Assembly (NCBI GenBank): GCA_009363875.1
Contig: CM018688.1
Coordinates: 63,899,001-63,963,000 of the forward strand
Reading direction: 5' to 3'
Length of the DNA: 64,000 nucleotides
DNA from: Mikania micrantha
Lineage: Eukaryota > Streptophyta > Magnoliopsida > Asterales > Asteraceae
A program made the position numbers and the translations under genes. This document shows, one piece after another, positions 54,871-64,000 of the stretch (its first letter is position 1; the number at the start of each line of letters is the position of its first letter). The notes beneath the pieces are model-generated. The model saw only the letters and a program-made list of their open reading frames with translations, was not told the origin of the DNA and searched no databases.

Positions 54871-56513
54871 TGCATGCTTGTATGATCATGGTATTTTAGG
54901 GCTAATCAGATGAATATGATAATGTATCTTCTTAATTCATCAAAACATTAGAATAACATAGTTGTAAATTTTTACCATACAACACTTAGTTATTCTCACA
55001 TGAGCAAACATTGGGGAAATTCATACATAAACAAACATTGAGAACAATGACAGAGAAACATGATGACACAACACAACACATGAATGACTAGAAGATAAAA
55101 CATCTTCTTAATGTCATTCACCATTATAATAAACTAAGTGTGATAAGTCAATTACTTATAACGCTCAGTTTACAACCTAAAACATGTTATGCGATAACAT
55201 GGAGCATTGATTATCCACCACCTGCGTCACTTAAGGGTAGTAAGACTAGTTCTTACTACGGCTTAAGGATTATATGGTGAACATATGGATTACATGGAAT
55301 GATAATCATGATAACATAACTTCATGATAACAACATCATTCACACAATGATTAACATAACGTGATAAGAGAAGTTCTTATTCAACCTTGTTAATCACATT
55401 GAGAACATCCCACATTGAGAACAAACAACAACATCGATGTACATCATCCATCGTTACCTGTGGACTAGTATACTAAGGAATTTATTTTCTCTCATGTCAT
55501 ATTATTAGTAACATTTTCGATGAGGGCAATGGGATCACAAGTGGTAGAGGTAAATCGGATGCATTGAAATCTGATTACGTGAGGATTGCAATGGATTCCT
55601 TTTAGGCTCTATGCACTTCGCATTGAGAACAAATGACAAATAGTTAACTAACACTTTTAATATTTAAAAGTGAATCAACAGTTAACCCCACAAGCAATAG
55701 AATAATACAAGGAGCAGATTAAGTAAATATAATATCCTTAATACATATAATGGTTATCAATACTTCGGTTTGATAACTACAACTTTACTATTATATTATT
55801 CTATACATGATATCACAGGTGAACAACAATGAGATGAACATGTGGAATGAAGATGGAAATCAATAGTTGTATTGCAAGTAGTGTGGAGTTCTAGTGGTGA
55901 TGTGGTGGGATGTTGGCTAGGGCTTGGTTCCCTTACATATGCCCTATATATAAGCATCACTACTAGGATGATATATAATTTGTAAATATAACTATTGAGA
56001 AGCCATTGGGTGAACGGGTGAACAAACAACATACAAGTAACAGAACATACATTGTGATTGTGCATGTGAATGAATCAAGGTTTTCAACTAACATACTTAT
56101 GAACTCACCAACCTAGTGTTGACTTTGTTTAAATGCATGTTTTCTCAGGTGATGAACAGGTGTAGTCGCCATATTCAAGAACTAAGCTAGTGGACTTTTA
56201 GAAGACCTAGCTTTATTTTGTGTTGCATACTTTTGATATGACAGAACATTGAATCATATTTTGTATATCTTGTACAGTTACAAGATAGAAGCCACAGTGA
56301 TTCTTTTAGGGAGAATTACTTAGTTAAATTATGAACGTGACTATGTAATTTAACTTTGTAATTCTGTATTGATGACATTTTAGCATTTCTCATTTTATAT
56401 CACATGTGCTATGTAAACAATCTGATCATTTCGATTATCACAACGATATCACGCCCCGGGAACCTTCCGCCCGACGGGAAAGTTGATCCATCCCGCCGGC
56501 TCGGGGTGTGACA
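54871..56513 (+). repeat. Tail of the host solo LTR (family A copy 2)
   Basis: It holds one TATA cassette (55902-55956), a TATGAACTCACCAACCTAG block, an acceptor-like TTTTCTCAG ending at 56148, TTGTACAGTTACAAGA and a CGCCCGACGGG...GGCTCGGGGTGTGACA end. All of these match the family A LTR at 13900-14519. No coding frame is seen. Confidence 0.85.
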
Positions 56514-56559
56514 ATGGTTATAATAGTAACTTATTCAGAGTGTTTGCTTGATCCTTTTT

Positions 56560-59219
56560 CTATTTATCTTGGATCCGATCCTTTTGGGGATGCATTTCCT
56601 TGGTCTCTTCATTTCTCTCTTGTGGTGTATATTCCTCTCCTTCTTGATCTAAAAGCCCAAACGGATTGGATGTTTCCATCACTGTGGTTCCTGGTCTGGT
56701 ATTAGCTTTAGTTTGGCTAGCTCGGGTTTCATATCTTTTACTTGTATCCCATCCATTACTCCCTGCTCCATCTGTAGGTGTTTCAGTTGTTTGATGCCCT
56801 CCTGCATTCTCCTTAGCATGTTCATTTTGTTCCATGCTGCTTGTTAGATTACTAAGATAATTATTCTTGTGCTTTAGATGCTTCTCTCTGTATTTCCTTC
56901 GCTGGTTTTCATAAGGGGGGATGTTGGGTGTTTTTTGGGCTTGAACATCGGTGGTTCTTTTGCTAGAATTTCTGGGATTGACTGGGATGAAGCCATCTTT
57001 ATCCGGCTTATTTGTGGTTTGGTTTTGCACCCGCTTTACTGATCCCGTGTGATGCTCCTGGGTTACCGGTTTGAGTTTCGGGCATTGGTCTTTGTGATGA
57101 CCAAAGACTTTGCATTGCTCACATATGAGTGGTTTAGTTTGGAACTCCACTTCTATGTCTATGGTTTTTCCCGATATTATTCCAATTGTGGGATAACGTA
57201 TTTTGACCGATTTTGGGAACTTACAATCACTGTTTATTTCAACCATAATCCGGGCATAACCTCCCGCCTCTTCAAGGTTTGCACATTTAGATTTTGTCAC
57301 TTTATCAAATGTTAAAGGGTTACCTATGCAGCTAGCATCTCGACAAATTGTTTCAGTGTCCCATAACTCAAGTGGTAAACTCTTTAACAATATCCATATG
57401 GGAATGGATTTGGGGGCCTCGAGTATCATGCATAAGCCTGCTTCCCATTTTTTTACACATAGTGGGAGATTTCCAACCATCCATGGGCCTAATTCTAGTA
57501 CCTCTGTCATTTTACTTTCCTCTCGAAACTTGAAGAGGAAGATCCCAGATCCATTGAACGAGATTTCTTGAACTCCATATTGTCGCCACATTTTATTCAA
57601 GTTAAACCGAACATATGCCAAGGATGGATTGGCGCCAACAAAGTACCCATATAAGACATGTTTATATGTTTCTTTTGCTTTCTGAATAACCTTCATCTCT
57701 ATCATGACCACCTTTTGCCCATCCATCATTGTGGTCAAAGGGTAAAATTTAATCATGTCTATGAAATCTTTCTTGAGTTCACCATTTAAAGTTTCCGCAT
57801 AAGAAATTTTTGGTCTCTTATCATTTTATTTGACATTTCTGAGTCTTTCATTCTCTTACTGGCTTCATCTTCAGAATCATCTTCATTTGGTGTGCTAAGC
57901 GGGTGTTTTGTGGCTTTAAATTTCAGCATAGGAATTGCAGAAGAACTTCTCATTGATTGGTTTATGGTGAAATCCATGGTCAAGCCTGGGATGCTGCTCC
58001 TCTTATTTTGACCCATGATGCGATCAAGAACTCCTTCTTTCCATAGCATTATTATGGTTTTCCTTCGGTTTGCTATTTTACGGTTGAAACTCTCAGTTAC
58101 TGTTCCCGGTTTGTATGTGGAATCAACAAAGATATGATCTCTTAATTTAGTCTGATTAACATACGTACCAAATTTCGGTTTTGGCATATTCTTCCCCTCG
58201 CTCCTATTCTTTGAACTCCAAATCTTGTACTTTCGTTTGTCTGATCCAGTTGGATTATCTATTTCTTCATTGGATACCAAGTGAGCTTCTTTAATTCTTT
58301 TTGGTCCACTCCCCCGCTTCTTTGTGACCTTCTGTAGATGTTCATGAAAGTGTTATGTGGTCTGTGCTTCTTGACCTCCTTCCTGCTCCTTCCTTTTCAT
58401 TCTCTGGTTATTTTGCATGTTGTTCCCTACGTTCGTGTTCGCTTCTTCCCGGGGATGTATGACCGTGATTGGGGTAGGGTTAATACCTGAGTGCTTTACC
58501 TGGTCTTCTGCAATCCCATCTGGTTTATTCACTTCCGAGTTCTCTATATCTTCATGTGCTTTATCACTATCACCTATGTGATCTTGTGTTATCGATTCCG
58601 ATAGCTCCATTGGGCTTTTGTTTACCACACATATAAGAGTAGGGTTTTGCATGGCTGATGTGTACGTAGGCTCGCCATGTGGGGTAGCTGCATGACCCTG
58701 CCGACACTCCTTTCCGTTACTAGCCTCCATATCGTGCTCCAAGGTAATGTTTTTAGTGTTATCAACTTGATTCAGATCCACCCTGATTGGAATGTTCTCT
58801 TTGTCAATAGTCTCTTTCAAATAGTATTGCCGATCCTTTGTCACATCATTCCGCAAACCTGCTCGTTTTTTTATTTGGGTTTGGATCCCCAGATTCTTCC
58901 CAGATCCCTTCTTTGGCACACCACTTTTCTCTTGCATCTGTGATTGTTCCTCATCATCCGACTCACCTTCCCAGAACTTACCCTGGATACCCGGATCAGG
59001 TGGTCGCCCCTCCATTGTTCCACTTTTGCTCGGTTTGTTCGACTTCCCCATTGTTCCAATCAGAAAACCACTCGTTTGCCACCTACTAATCAATTCCAGT
59101 AGGCCTGAATCTCTTATGCGAGCAAGAGGAGAAGGATTAGCTGTTCGAATTGGTGTTGAAAGCCTTGAATTTGCTCTCAAAAATCGCATCTTGAGTTTCA
59201 CACACTTAAGCCGCAACAA
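56560..59219 (-). pseudogene. LINE-2 ORF1, N-terminal and central part
   Basis: Three frames cover it. 59219-58353 is a hydrophilic N-terminal region rich in Asp, Glu, Lys and Asn. 58280-57786 contains KRKYKIWSSKNRSEGK and PIPMLKFKATK-like segments of unknown function. 57756-56560 is a DUF4283-type domain (HVLYGYFVGANPSLAYV, LNKMWRQYGVQEIS, ELGPWMVGN, IPIWILLKSLPLELWD) followed by the intact knuckle CEQCKVFGHHKDQC. It continues past the solo LTR at 40672. The protein would coat LINE RNA. Two frame breaks lie at about 58,300-58,350 and 57,760-57,785. Confidence 0.83.
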
Positions 59220-59256
59220 ATGAGAATCCCCCAGGGTTTAGGGTTTAAGGTTTAGG

Positions 59257-59489
59257 TTTTTTCTGGATAAAGGGCAGAGCCCAGAAAAATATATAACCAA
59301 CCATAAAAGAATTACAAGATGACCAGGGGGCATACCCCGCCTTATAGCTAAAATCCAACAAACCGGAAAGGCTATCAAAAAACCAAACCCCAATGGGCCG
59401 AGTAGAACAAAACACAAACATACAGACACAGGGCCAGGCCCAACACAAAACGACTAACCCACTATAGACATGTATATCAACCACCATAT
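59257..59489 (-). mobile_element. LINE-4: 5'-truncated LINE fragment
   Basis: Only the last ~230 bp of a LINE 3' region is present. It ends on the minus strand with GGGCTCTGCCC, TTTATCC and a short A-rich tail, then CCTAAACC-type repeats (59234-59256). It matches the ends of LINE-1 and LINE-3 (ATTAC...GGCATACCCC). Its 5' break at about 59489 abuts the telomere-like array. 5' truncation is normal for LINE insertion. Confidence 0.75.
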
Positions 59490-60166
59490 ACTCGGGTTTC
59501 GGGTTTCGGGTTCAGGGGTTCGGGGTGCGGGGGTCGGGGGTCCGGGTTCCGGGGTCCGGGGTCCGGGTTCCGGGTTCGGGGGTCGGGGGTCGGGGTCGCG
59601 GTTCTGGGGTTAGGGGTTTAGGGGTTGGGGTTTCGGGTTACGGGTTCAGGGTTCACGGTTCAGGTTTCGGGGTTTCGGGTTCGGGGTTTCGGGGTTCGGG
59701 GTTGCGGGTTGCGGGATGGGGGTTGGGGGTTGGGGTTTCGGGTTTCGGGTCACGGTTCACGGTCCACCGTTCACGGTTCGGGGATCGGGGGTCGAGGTTT
59801 CGGGTCCGGGTCAGGGTCCCGAGTTCGGGGTTCGGGTTTGGGGTTTATGGTTTAGGGTTACGGGTTAGGGGTTTCGGGGTTTCGGGTTCGGGGGTTCGGG
59901 GGTTCGGGGTTCGGGGGTTCGGGGTTCGGGTTTCGGGTTTCGGGTTTCGGCTTTTGGCTTTAGGGTTTTGGGTTTTGGGTTTTGGGTTTTTGGGTTTTGG
60001 GTTTTGGGTTTTGGGTTTAGGGTTTAGGGTTTCGGGTTTCGGGTTTGGGGTTCGGGTTTGGGGTTCGGGGTTCGGGTTGGGGTTCAGGGTTCGGGGTTCT
60101 GAGTTCGGGGTTCGGGGTTTCGAGGTTCGGGTTTCGGGGTTCGGGTTTCGGGTTTAGGGTTTAGGG
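59490..60166. repeat. Degenerate telomere-like array (TTTAGGG/TTTCGGG/GTTCGGG)
   Basis: About 680 bp of G-rich DNA on the plus strand is built from 6-8-bp units. Next to LINE-3 the units are TTTAGGG; further left they become TTTCGGG, GTTCGGG and GGTTTTG variants. TTTAGGG is the plant telomere repeat. The 210-codon frame read through it (59525-60157, Gly/Phe/Val/Arg repeats) is a by-product of the array, not a gene. Confidence 0.9.
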
Positions 60167-60182
60167 TTTTTTTTTGGATAAA

Positions 60183-61788
60183 GGGCTTTTGCCCGGAAAA
60201 ATGTATACCAACAAACAAAAAATTACGTGAGGACCACGTGGGCATACCCCCCCGAAAAGCTCAAATCCGACAGGTCCGGACAGGCTAACAAAAACGACAA
60301 CCCCAAAGTGTCAACTATAGGAAGACCTATACAAAAACGCTTTGGGCCTAACACAATACAAAACAACACTAAAGAAGAGGCCCAAAGCTTAAGCCCACAA
60401 ACTAAAACCACTAAAACAGAACCAAAGGTCCAACACCCCAACCTACAAAATCCAGCTAGGCCAAATACAACCAAGTAGAATTTAACTCAACCCAAAGCCC
60501 AAAAACCACACCACCTAAGGCCCAAAATATACACAAAACAAAGGCCCATGGAGTAAGGTATGTTTGGGCCCACAATATACCCAAAAACCAACTTCTGCCA
60601 ACCTGCCAGACGAGGATCCAACGCCCTAAAGTCACTTGAGGCACAACTGGAACCGGACCAAGCCATACTGGGGCCACACCTAGCCAGACCGCAGCAAACC
60701 CAGACCCATCCAAGAACCAGAAGGGGCACAGCTAGCGCCATACGAGGCAAGGCAGACCCGAACCTGTTTGGCTGCATCCCTAGGCTGCTTGGCCACATCC
60801 CCACCAACAAAATGACAGCCCCTAAGGACACAGAAGCAGCCCCAAACCAAGCCCAGCAGCAGCCAGCAGAAAGCATCACACATGTGGCCACCCAAGTGTC
60901 ACAGCAGGCTAAACACGTGTCCTCATAAAGGCACCAGGCCCAATGCGCGGCACATTGGTCTAGCACCATAACCCACCCTCGAACCAAATAATCCAACTGG
61001 GCAGTAAAGTTGGGCCACAGGGCCTTAACTGCAGGCCGCATGGACATGACAACAGGCTGCAAAGGCAAGGCAGCAGGGCACCTGGGCATACAGCAAACAT
61101 CACCTCAGCCCAAACCCAAACCCAGCAGATAGAACCAACAGCACACCAGCACAAGCCAAATAACAAAAGAGCCCCCTCCCAGCTCAACTCAAAGGACCAG
61201 CCCCCTATACCAGCATAATCAGAAGCCAACTTTAGGAGCGCCTGGACCACCCCACACCATCCATGGCCCAAAGAAGCCCTCTCCAGGCAGACCATGCAGC
61301 CAAGTAAAATCCCAGCAAACACAGAAAACCAAAAACCCAAATTATTGATGGAACCAAGATCTGAACCCAAAAGATATACAAGAACAGATCTTAGCTCATC
61401 AACCAACTTATACAACTCAGGATCAAGCTCCAACCAGCCATACATGGGCCAATAAAAACCAGTCCCATCCCCTGTCCTCCACACTACCCTATTAATGCCC
61501 TTCCACATTAGGTAGAACCAGCCCCTATACAACCCAGAAAACAGCCAAACAGCAGGCTCCCCCCAGACTCAGACAGCAGCTCTGGGAGCAGCCCAAAAAC
61601 AGACCCCGAACAGGCACCCAATGCAAACTTGCCCTCTCCCCACAAATAACCCACAACCAACAGCTCCACCTAAAACCAAAAGAAGAGAACCAAAGCAAGA
61701 AACTGAAGAAAACCAAAGCCATAAAAACAGAAGAAAAAAGGGGAACCCAAAAAAAGGCATCAGCCTAAAACACAGCAAACACAGGGAC
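60183..61788 (-). other. 3' region of LINE-3 with conserved terminal hairpins
   Basis: The terminal GGGCAAAAGCCC hairpin is at 60194-60183, and a GTGGGCATACCCCC-type second hairpin lies at about 60238-60253. The rest is rich in GGCCCA and TGGGC motifs. Open frames of 200 and 190 codons (61089-60487 and 61532-60960) are Trp/Cys/Leu-rich without domains, like the one in the LINE-1 3' region. I do not call them genes. Confidence 0.65.
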
Positions 61789-63954
61789 TTAGTATTGGCC
61801 TGCTATAAAAGCAGCCATCCCATTCTCCTCATCTTCCACATCCTCTACCGCGTATGTCATGTCAATGCCCAACCTGTCAACTTGCTCCTTAAAATAAACC
61901 CACTCCCCCACCAACCAAGCAGCCATATTTTTAGCTTTAACAGCCTTAGCATTGGAGCTGAGAGCTTTAAATATGGCAAGCTTCTTGTTTTCAGGGAGGT
62001 GCGGGGTACCTTTGATGGCCAACAAGTTGTCATCCATAAACGAGTCATTGTCCACAACCAAATAATCTAGATCATATCCCATATGAAGACATTGGTCTGT
62101 GAAGTAGTCCCATTCATCTGTATTCCAAGAGTTAGTTATCATGGTAGGGACAGCTTTGGTGTGAGTGATATACCCCGAGATGCGGGACATCTTGTATTCA
62201 GATAAGGTGCTCATCACTGGGACAGCCCCAGAGATAGAACCTATAATCGATTCCGGGAGAATGCGACCCAATTCTATAACATCTTCCGTACTCAGAGTAC
62301 AGTCCGGGACACTAGTACTAGGACCACCTTGGACTGAAACACTTTCCACTTCATTCCCACTCATCTCCAGGCCTTGACTTTCCTTTCCCATCGTTTCAAT
62401 CCCTTCCAAACCAGAAAATTTGTTCACAAGGGGGATCCCCTCATTTTCTTTGCTGGTATCCTTAACATTACCTTTCTTGTAACCCTTGGAATTACCCCCA
62501 TTCACAGCTCTAGAAAAATCAAACCCTCCCTGCCTTTGTTTGCCTTTTGCTGCCCCCCATTCCCCTTGGGATTAGCCTGGCCCTGATCTTCTTTTGGCCT
62601 GTTGGCAGCCTCCGTTGGGATGGCTTGGGCTTTGTTCTTCTTACCTCGGCTAACAGTAGTAAGACCACCTGGATCAGCAGTCGAGCTATCCTTATTGGCC
62701 TCCTTAGAATTGTCTATCTAGGGAATGGAAGCCCCACTGTTTTGGCTAGCAGTTTCCCTTGGGATAATAGGGGCCATAACCTGATCAGTCTTAGGCTGGT
62801 TCTTGCAGTGGTTAAGCACATGGCCATACACCTTGCAGTGGCTACATCTCGGAGGAGTCCATTGATAGGTAACATCCAATCCAACAACATGGCTAGGATC
62901 AGACCCTTTGGCCGGGTATTCAACCTCAATAACATCTGGGAGCGCAACATCAGCCGACACTTCAACTAGGACCCTAGCATACCCCAACTTGCCCCTACCA
63001 TGATAGCATCTATCCTTTGTCACTTTATCCATTAATTTTGGTATTCCAACCGCACTCATCAAACGGCTCACACCCACCTTGGTCCATAGGTCAAGTGGCA
63101 CCCTATGAATAGCCACCCACAAGGGGATAGTTTTGGGCTCAGCCTTCTTCATCCCCAGCCCCGGTTTCCATTTGCACAGGATCAAAGGGATACCACGAAT
63201 CAGCTAAGGTCCATTTTCTAGAACATCTAGTAACCCTTGCTCTGATTTCAAGCGAAAGAAGTAGCAACCGGAGTTGCTCTTGGTCACTTCATCCAGGTCA
63301 TGTACTGACCAAAGCCTCCGCACAACCCTGTCGACATAGTTATAATCCATCGTGGTGCCCAGAAAATAACCAAACAAGTGGTTAGCTACAGCTACCTCAG
63401 ACTGTCGAACATCTTCATCAGAAAGGATCACCCTCTTCTAACCATTGGCTTGTGTGGTAGGAGGGATGAAATCATGGCTGGAATTTTGCAGCTCATGGCT
63501 ATGCCGGACCAGATAAGCTGGAGTCTGAGGTACCTAGGTTGTTGGGGTAGTAGCCGCATCGACATCCATAACCCCAACTTGAACTAAATGGCCGGATCTG
63601 GGTTCCTCCGATGAGTTGAACTGATGTTCTTGTTCGGCCAGAGGCTTCGCCTTCAACAAGAACATCAGTTCAACTTTCTTCCGGTCCCTTCGAACTCGTC
63701 CAGCCCCATGAACTCTAGTTGCCCCCCTGCCGCCTATCTTCGACCGTAGGGGCCGGCTCCATTTCAATTTCTTCGATTTCACTATCCGCCTCATCAGCTC
63801 CTGTCGTCCCAGATTGGGTGCTATTTTCAGCTCCCCCCACAATAAGAAGGCCATCTTTTGCCCCCACACAAGTTCCGGTGACCTGCTCCACCACCCATGG
63901 TGGTTTGTCCGGTGGCAGAGGCTGAGGAATGGAGTCCTCAGCCGATGGTTTCAT
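61789..63954 (-). pseudogene. LINE-3 ORF1: DUF4283-type RNA-binding protein
   Basis: The start is near 63954 (MKPSAEDSIPQ), after a CT-rich leader. The DUF4283-type region is in frame 63431-62718: VANHLFGYFLGTTMDY, VRRLWSVHDLDEVTKS, LENGP, then IPLWVAIHRVPLDLWTKVG and the intact knuckle CSHCKVYGHVLNHC. Stop codons lie at about 63437, 63204 and 62718. The C-terminal part (62505-61789) is in another frame and contains AAWLVGEWVYFKEQVDRLGI, matching LINE-1 ORF1. It would bind LINE RNA but is disabled in this copy. Confidence 0.85.
63614..63675. repeat. Perfect 21-bp inverted repeat within LINE-3 ORF1
   Basis: The left arm (63614-63634) and right arm (63655-63675) are exact reverse complements, containing GAACTGATGTTCTTG and CAAGAACATCAGTTC. 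The 20-base spacer is CG-rich and holds a small AGGC-TTC-GCCT hairpin. It lies in the N-terminal part of ORF1. Confidence 0.93.
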
Positions 63955-64000
63955 TAGGCAGAAAAGGGAGCCGGCTAGAGAGAGTTTTAGAGAGAGAATT

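Larger units (their letters stand above)
40678..56513 (+). mobile_element. Solo LTR, Tekay-like family A copy 2 (TSD ATGGT), carrying a nested full element
   Basis: It starts TGTGACAACTAG and ends CTCGGGGTGTGACA. ATGGT lies at 40673-40677 and 56514-56518. The head (40678-42630) matches the family A LTR at 10061 (GTGACGAT palindromes, TTTACAATTTTGAAACTCATCA, promoter, CGAACC array) and the tail (54871-56513) matches its end. The middle is interrupted by the element at 42631-54870, and some LTR sequence is missing at the right junction. Without the insertion, about 3.6 kb of LTR remains. It sits within ORF1 of LINE-2, some 630 bp from the other solo LTR. Confidence 0.88.
30285..59235 (-). mobile_element. 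LINE-2: L1-type non-LTR retrotransposon split by two LTR insertions
   Basis: Removing 35596-40044 and 40678-56513 (each with one target duplication) joins four segments into one LINE of about 8.7 kb: ORF1 from 59219 through 56560 to 40310, ORF2 from 40313 through 35590 to 32289, a 2-kb 3' region and a poly(A) tail (T-run 30285-30301). Across the first insertion the ORF2 reading frame is restored exactly, which proves the nesting. The right (5') end abuts CAGGGTTTAGGG-type repeats at 59234. The left tail is followed on the minus strand by CTAAACACTAAGGG. It is the oldest layer of this half of the window. Confidence 0.88.
60167..64000 (-). mobile_element. LINE-3: LINE with ORF1 and 3' region but no ORF2, runs off window
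   Basis: The poly(A) tail is at 60175-60167, followed on the minus strand by CCCTAAACCCTAAA. The 3' region (60183-61788) is joined directly to ORF1 (61789-63954), and the CT-rich 5' leader reaches the window end. No endonuclease or reverse transcriptase sequence lies between ORF1 and the 3' region, although the 3' region is as long as that of LINE-1. This is a non-autonomous LINE layout. Confidence 0.82.

Noticed and set aside
59525..60157. 210-codon open frame of Gly/Phe/Val/Arg repeats
   Set aside because: It is a translation of the degenerate TTTAGGG/GTTCGGG tract and has no domain or codon signal of its own.

Overview
This window is plant nuclear DNA made almost entirely of retrotransposons. 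I found no host gene, rRNA gene or intact tRNA gene. The evidence for a plant is direct: TTTAGGG-type telomere-like repeats, plant lineages of Ty1/copia (SIRE-like) and Ty3/gypsy (Tekay-like and Tat-like) elements, and plant L1-type LINEs with a DUF4283-like zinc-knuckle ORF1. A eudicot, possibly of the daisy family, is my inference from the extra ORF downstream of the copia pol and from the very long chromovirus LTRs.

Layout. 1-8206 is a decayed SIRE-like copia element on the minus strand, running off the left edge. 8420-9345 is a piece of a Tat-like gypsy pol. 9346-21394 is a nest of Tekay-like LTRs: a broken LTR (9346-10060 plus 14525-15400) is split by a solo LTR (10061-14519, target duplication CATAC), then comes a pol C-terminal remnant (15423-15806), then its 3' LTR (15842-21394), which is itself split by an inverted solo LTR (17647-20418, duplication TAACA). 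21435-21875 is a short copia LTR with its leader.

From about 22,350 to the right edge lie four LINE copies, all on the minus strand and joined head to tail: LINE-1 (22353-30270), LINE-2 (30285-59235), a 5'-truncated LINE-4 (59257-59489) and LINE-3 (60167 to beyond 64000). Each poly(A) end is followed by CCCTAAA-like telomeric sequence, up to about 680 bp long at 59490-60166. LINE-2 is broken by two solo LTRs, 35596-40044 (duplication TGTAT) and 40678-56513 (duplication ATGGT). The second one carries a young Tekay-like element (42631-54870), whose gag-pol is open except for one frameshift.

The functions present are those of retrotransposition. LTR elements supply Gag, protease, reverse transcriptase, RNase H, integrase and chromodomain. 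LINEs supply an RNA-binding ORF1 and an endonuclease/reverse transcriptase ORF2. The most interesting signals are not genes: the telomere-punctuated LINE array; inverted repeats around an invariant GTGACGAT centre; tandem hairpin units whose stems change in a compensating way; repeated TATA cassettes; dense CGAACC arrays; and splice-site-like blocks kept at equivalent places in several LTRs. All were found by eye and need alignment and RNA data.
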